Shown piece by piece: positions 6,252 through 8,657 of a stretch of 8,657 nt of DNA. Under the pieces are notes generated by a model. That model was not told the origin of the DNA. It saw nothing but the letters and a program-made list of their open reading frames with translations, and did no database searches. This DNA comes from an uncultured Eubacteriales bacterium (GTDB taxonomy: Bacteria; Bacillota; Clostridia; Oscillospirales; CAG-272): contig CASEEB010000004.1 in the NCBI GenBank assembly GCA_949286815.1, positions 1-8,657 of the forward strand. The letters are read 5' to 3'. A program made the position numbers and the translations under genes. Position 1 is the first letter of the stretch. Each line of letters opens with the position of its first letter.

Positions 6252-6290
6252 TGTAAAATTATTTATTAAGTATTAAAGGCTTTTTATTCT

Positions 6291-8348
6291 TTATTTTGCG
6301 TTTTTGTTTTTAACCCCGGATACAATGTTGTAATAAGCATTTGAAGTCAGCTTGTATACAACGGTATAAAACAGTGCGAACAGCAAAAAACAGATAATCG
6401 TTGTGACTGCGAAAAGGTTGGTGTTGTTGAGGTTGAAGAGAAACAGCAGCTTGCAAATAATCGGGAACGCAAACAGCAGGTGAAGTCCCGCGAACAGAAG
6501 CGGCATAAAGAACACAGTCAGCAGCTGAGAATTGATGCTTTTGCGTATCTCTTTTTTAGTCATGCCGACTTTTTGCATGATTTCAAACCGGGTTCTGTCT
6601 TCATAACCCTCGGATATCTGTTTGTAGTAAATTATAAGGACCGCGGCAAAAATAAATTCCAGACTCAAAGTAATTCCCAAAAACAGCAGAGAGCCGAACA
6701 GGTCGAAGAAGTTTTCACGGTTTGCCTCACGGCTTTCTATGCTGTGCCCGAAAGACGAGCCTTCGCTGTTTATTTCTATCTCTCTGACAGTTTCGTTCAG
6801 GTCGGATGACAGGGAGATCTGACTGTCGCCGTCAAGCCCGCTGTCAAAGCTGTATATCCAATATAGTTGCAGAGGACTGTTATTTTCCTCCTCAATCAGC
6901 TTGGCGAGCATATCCGCGGTATTCTGAAAATCCGGTACAATGATTGCGAGCGTAGGGATTATATCGGCGGACATATTTCCGTTGGAAAAAAACTTATCTA
7001 CCGAGCCTTTTACCGTGTAAGTGTCTCCGGAAACAAAAGACAGAGTTTCTTCATTGTATTCAGTCCTGTAGGAATAGATGAGCGCTTCATTTTCCCCGAG
7101 GACATAATCGGTTCCGAAGTTTTTGTTGTAGTCCTCCACGGACACGACGTATATGTTGACAACTCCCGAATATGCGTCCAGACTGAAATTGTTTATTTTG
7201 GTTTCGTCAGTTTCGACCGTATTTCCTATAAGCAATCCGGTAATCGCGGTATATCTGTAGTCGTACAGGTTTTCACGACCGGCACCGTATTCATCGCATA
7301 TTTTCCCGACAGTTTCCCGGAGTCCGGAGATTCTTTCCTCGGACATTTCATTTGCGTATAAAAAGCTGAAAGACATGTTTATTTCTTTCGGATATCTTGT
7401 GTTGACTGCGTCCTCGTTTCCGAAATACAGCGTTGTGGTCGAGGAAATCATCACAAGCACCATTGTTATCAGGATGCAGATAGATGCAAGCCCAGCTCCG
7501 TTGCGCTTCATTCGGTATGTCATGGAGGATACGGATACAAAGTGGTTGGGCTTGTAATAATACCGCCTGTTTTTCTGCAGTATACGGCAGAAAAGCACCG
7601 AGCCCGAAATAAATATCATGTATGAGCCTAAGATAACCAATATTACGGCAACAAAAAACCATATCAGAGCGGAGACGGGATCCGCGACATTTACCGCGAT
7701 ATAATAAGCGAGAGCGAGTATAATTACTCCTAAAATACCGAAAAACCAGTTGGCCTTGGGAGGCTTTTCACCGGTGTTCTCACTGCGGAGCAGGTCTATG
7801 GCGTTTGATATTTTGACCTGACATATAGAATTTATGAACAGTAAAAGAAAGATTACTCCGAAGACGGCCGCGGTGGTAAGCACAGCGGAGAAAGATATGC
7901 TCAGCGAATAGTTTATGTCTCCGTGCACTATGTTGACAAGTCCGAGTTCGGCAAGCTTTGAAAGCGAGATTCCGGCGAAAAGTCCTATGGCGAGGGAAAT
8001 CAGCGCCGTAATTAAGGTTTCACTGAAAATAATACGGCATATGTCGTATTTGCCCATACCCAGAATGTTCAAAAGTCCGAACTCCTTTTTTCTTCTGCGT
8101 ATCAGAAAGGAGTTAGTGTAAAACAAAAACAATGCGGCGAATACGGCGATTACCCAGCTTCCGAACTGAAGCGTAGTGTAAATCGTACCAGACCCGGGCA
8201 TGTATGAAACGGTGTTGCTGTGCTGCAGGGAGGTGATGATGTAATGCATCATTATCATTACGGTGCACGTCAGGATGTATGGAAAATACAGCTGTTTGTT
8301 TTTTCTTACACTGTCAAGCGCCAGCTTTGAGTAAAAGAATTTCTTCAT
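6291..8348 (-). CDS. BceB-type FtsX-like ABC transporter permease
   Basis: A 685-residue membrane protein with the layout of BceB/VraG-type permeases: about ten membrane segments and one large external domain. Predicted segments lie near residues 22-41, 62-82, 108-128, 150-173, 201-220, 226-252 and 285-305; then an external domain of about 240 residues (308-548), and three more near 550-575, 605-635 and 645-668. Cytoplasmic coupling stretches typical of FtsX permeases are RRRKKEFGLLNILGMGKYDI (84-103) and TRFEIMQKVGMTKKEIRKS (586-604). In this family the external domain recognises peptide antibiotics such as bacitracin or lantibiotics, often as lipid-II-cycle complexes, and the transporter both senses and removes them with a BceRS-type two-component system. 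The actual ligand cannot be read here. The ATG overlaps the ATPase stop as ATGA (8345-8348). A terminator follows the stop. No two-component genes are inside the window; they could lie past the right edge. Confidence 0.9.
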   Translation of the reverse strand: MKKFFYSKLALDSVRKNKQLYFPYILTCTVMIMMHYIITSLQHSNTVSYMPGSGTIYTTLQFGSWVIAVFAALFLFYTNSFLIRRRKKEFGLLNILGMGKYDICRIIFSETLITALISLAIGLFAGISLSKLAELGLVNIVHGDINYSLSISFSAVLTTAAVFGVIFLLLFINSICQVKISNAIDLLRSENTGEKPPKANWFFGILGVIILALAYYIAVNVADPVSALIWFFVAVILVILGSYMIFISGSVLFCRILQKNRRYYYKPNHFVSVSSMTYRMKRNGAGLASICILITMVLVMISSTTTLYFGNEDAVNTRYPKEINMSFSFLYANEMSEERISGLRETVGKICDEYGAGRENLYDYRYTAITGLLIGNTVETDETKINNFSLDAYSGVVNIYVVSVEDYNKNFGTDYVLGENEALIYSYRTEYNEETLSFVSGDTYTVKGSVDKFFSNGNMSADIIPTLAIIVPDFQNTADMLAKLIEEENNSPLQLYWIYSFDSGLDGDSQISLSSDLNETVREIEINSEGSSFGHSIESREANRENFFDLFGSLLFLGITLSLEFIFAAVLIIYYKQISEGYEDRTRFEIMQKVGMTKKEIRKSINSQLLTVFFMPLLFAGLHLLFAFPIICKLLFLFNLNNTNLFAVTTIICFLLFALFYTVVYKLTSNAYYNIVSGVKNKNAK

Positions 8349-8657
8349 TTTCTGTCACCGCCTGTCGCGAGCAAAGTCAACGTGTCGGATATTTTCTGAT
8401 ATATTGCGTCGTTTGTATCGTCCCCACGGTAAATCTGATGGAATACCTCGCCGTCGCGTATGAACAACACACGCCCGGCGTGACTCGCCGCCTTTACCGA
8501 ATGTGTTACCATGAGGATGGTCTGACCGGTTCTGTTTATTTCTCCGAAGAGATTCAGAAGCTCGTCGGTTGCCTTGGAATCAAGCGCTCCCGTGGGCTCG
8601 TCGGCGAGGATAAGCTTGGGGCGGGTAATAAGTGCCCGCGCGACCGCGGCTCTTTGC
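8345..8657 (-). CDS. Partial BceA-type ABC transporter ATP-binding protein (start off right edge)
   Basis: The visible 103 C-terminal residues start at QRAAVARAL, immediately after where the ABC signature (LSGGQ) should lie, so Walker A, the Q-loop and the signature are outside the window. Present are Walker B with catalytic glutamate, LILADEP, then the D-loop GALD, and the H-loop histidine in ILMVTHS. The tail RVLFIRDGEVFHQIYRG is typical of MacB/BceA-type ATPases serving FtsX-like permeases. It hydrolyses ATP on the cytoplasmic face to drive the adjacent permease. The stop TGA overlaps the permease ATG by 4 bp, indicating translational coupling and equal production of the two subunits. Confidence 0.95.
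   Translation of the reverse strand, partial: QRAAVARALITRPKLILADEPTGALDSKATDELLNLFGEINRTGQTILMVTHSVKAASHAGRVLFIRDGEVFHQIYRGDDTNDAIYQKISDTLTLLATGGDRK

Larger units (their letters stand above)
5696..6290. other. 595-bp gene-free region carrying a repeat array and flanking signals
   Basis: No gene was recognised on either strand. The part nearest the flavin-reductase-like gene (5696-5836) is AT-rich and should hold its promoter. The middle (5837-6108) contains three related repeat units described separately. The rest (6109-6216) is AT-rich with nothing recognised, followed by the permease terminator at 6217-6251 and a short tail to the permease stop. Confidence 0.8.

Overview
The window looks like part of a chromosome from an anaerobic Firmicute of the class Clostridia, possibly an uncultured gut or rumen lineage. 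The evidence is moderate GC with AT-rich spacers, strong GGAGG-type ribosome binding sites, sigma-A-like promoters, a BceAB-type ABC transporter, and a small acidic zinc-ribbon protein of the CD1247 N-terminal type next to efp. Genus and species cannot be read from the sequence. No phage genes, transposase genes, CRISPR arrays, rRNA or tRNA were seen.

Layout. At the left edge is the 3' part of one plus-strand gene (1-1668). It encodes a large, probably exported carbohydrate-active protein with a glycoside-hydrolase-like barrel end, a CBM9/DOMON-like beta domain and a copper-amine-oxidase-N-like stalk domain. It ends at a strong bidirectional terminator (1698-1736). Every other gene lies on the minus strand. 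Read from the right edge leftwards these are: the C-terminal part of a BceA-type ATPase (8345-8657), its BceB-type permease (6291-8348) with a terminator, a 595-bp gene-free stretch, a small flavin-reductase-like protein (5174-5695), proA (3656-4912) overlapping yfcE (3102-3659), efp (2377-2934) with a clear promoter, and the CD1247-type gene (1786-2223).

Working together. ATPase and permease overlap by 4 bp and should form one antimicrobial-peptide sensing or detoxification transporter. proA and yfcE also overlap by 4 bp and are probably translationally coupled, although their functions (proline synthesis, phosphodiesterase) are not obviously linked. efp has its own promoter and a possible terminator. 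The flavin reductase appears to be transcribed alone.

Most unusual part. The gene-free stretch 5696-6290 holds a three-copy repeat (5837-6108). Two 87-bp copies differ at one base with a 98-bp period, and a third copy is diverged and 3'-truncated. Each full copy contains a 10-bp-stem hairpin with a 3-nt loop followed by a second 9-bp inverted repeat. Most of the differences between copies keep the hairpin pairing. I cannot assign it to a known element. It is the best candidate here for something undescribed, either a dispersed repeat family or a structured RNA.
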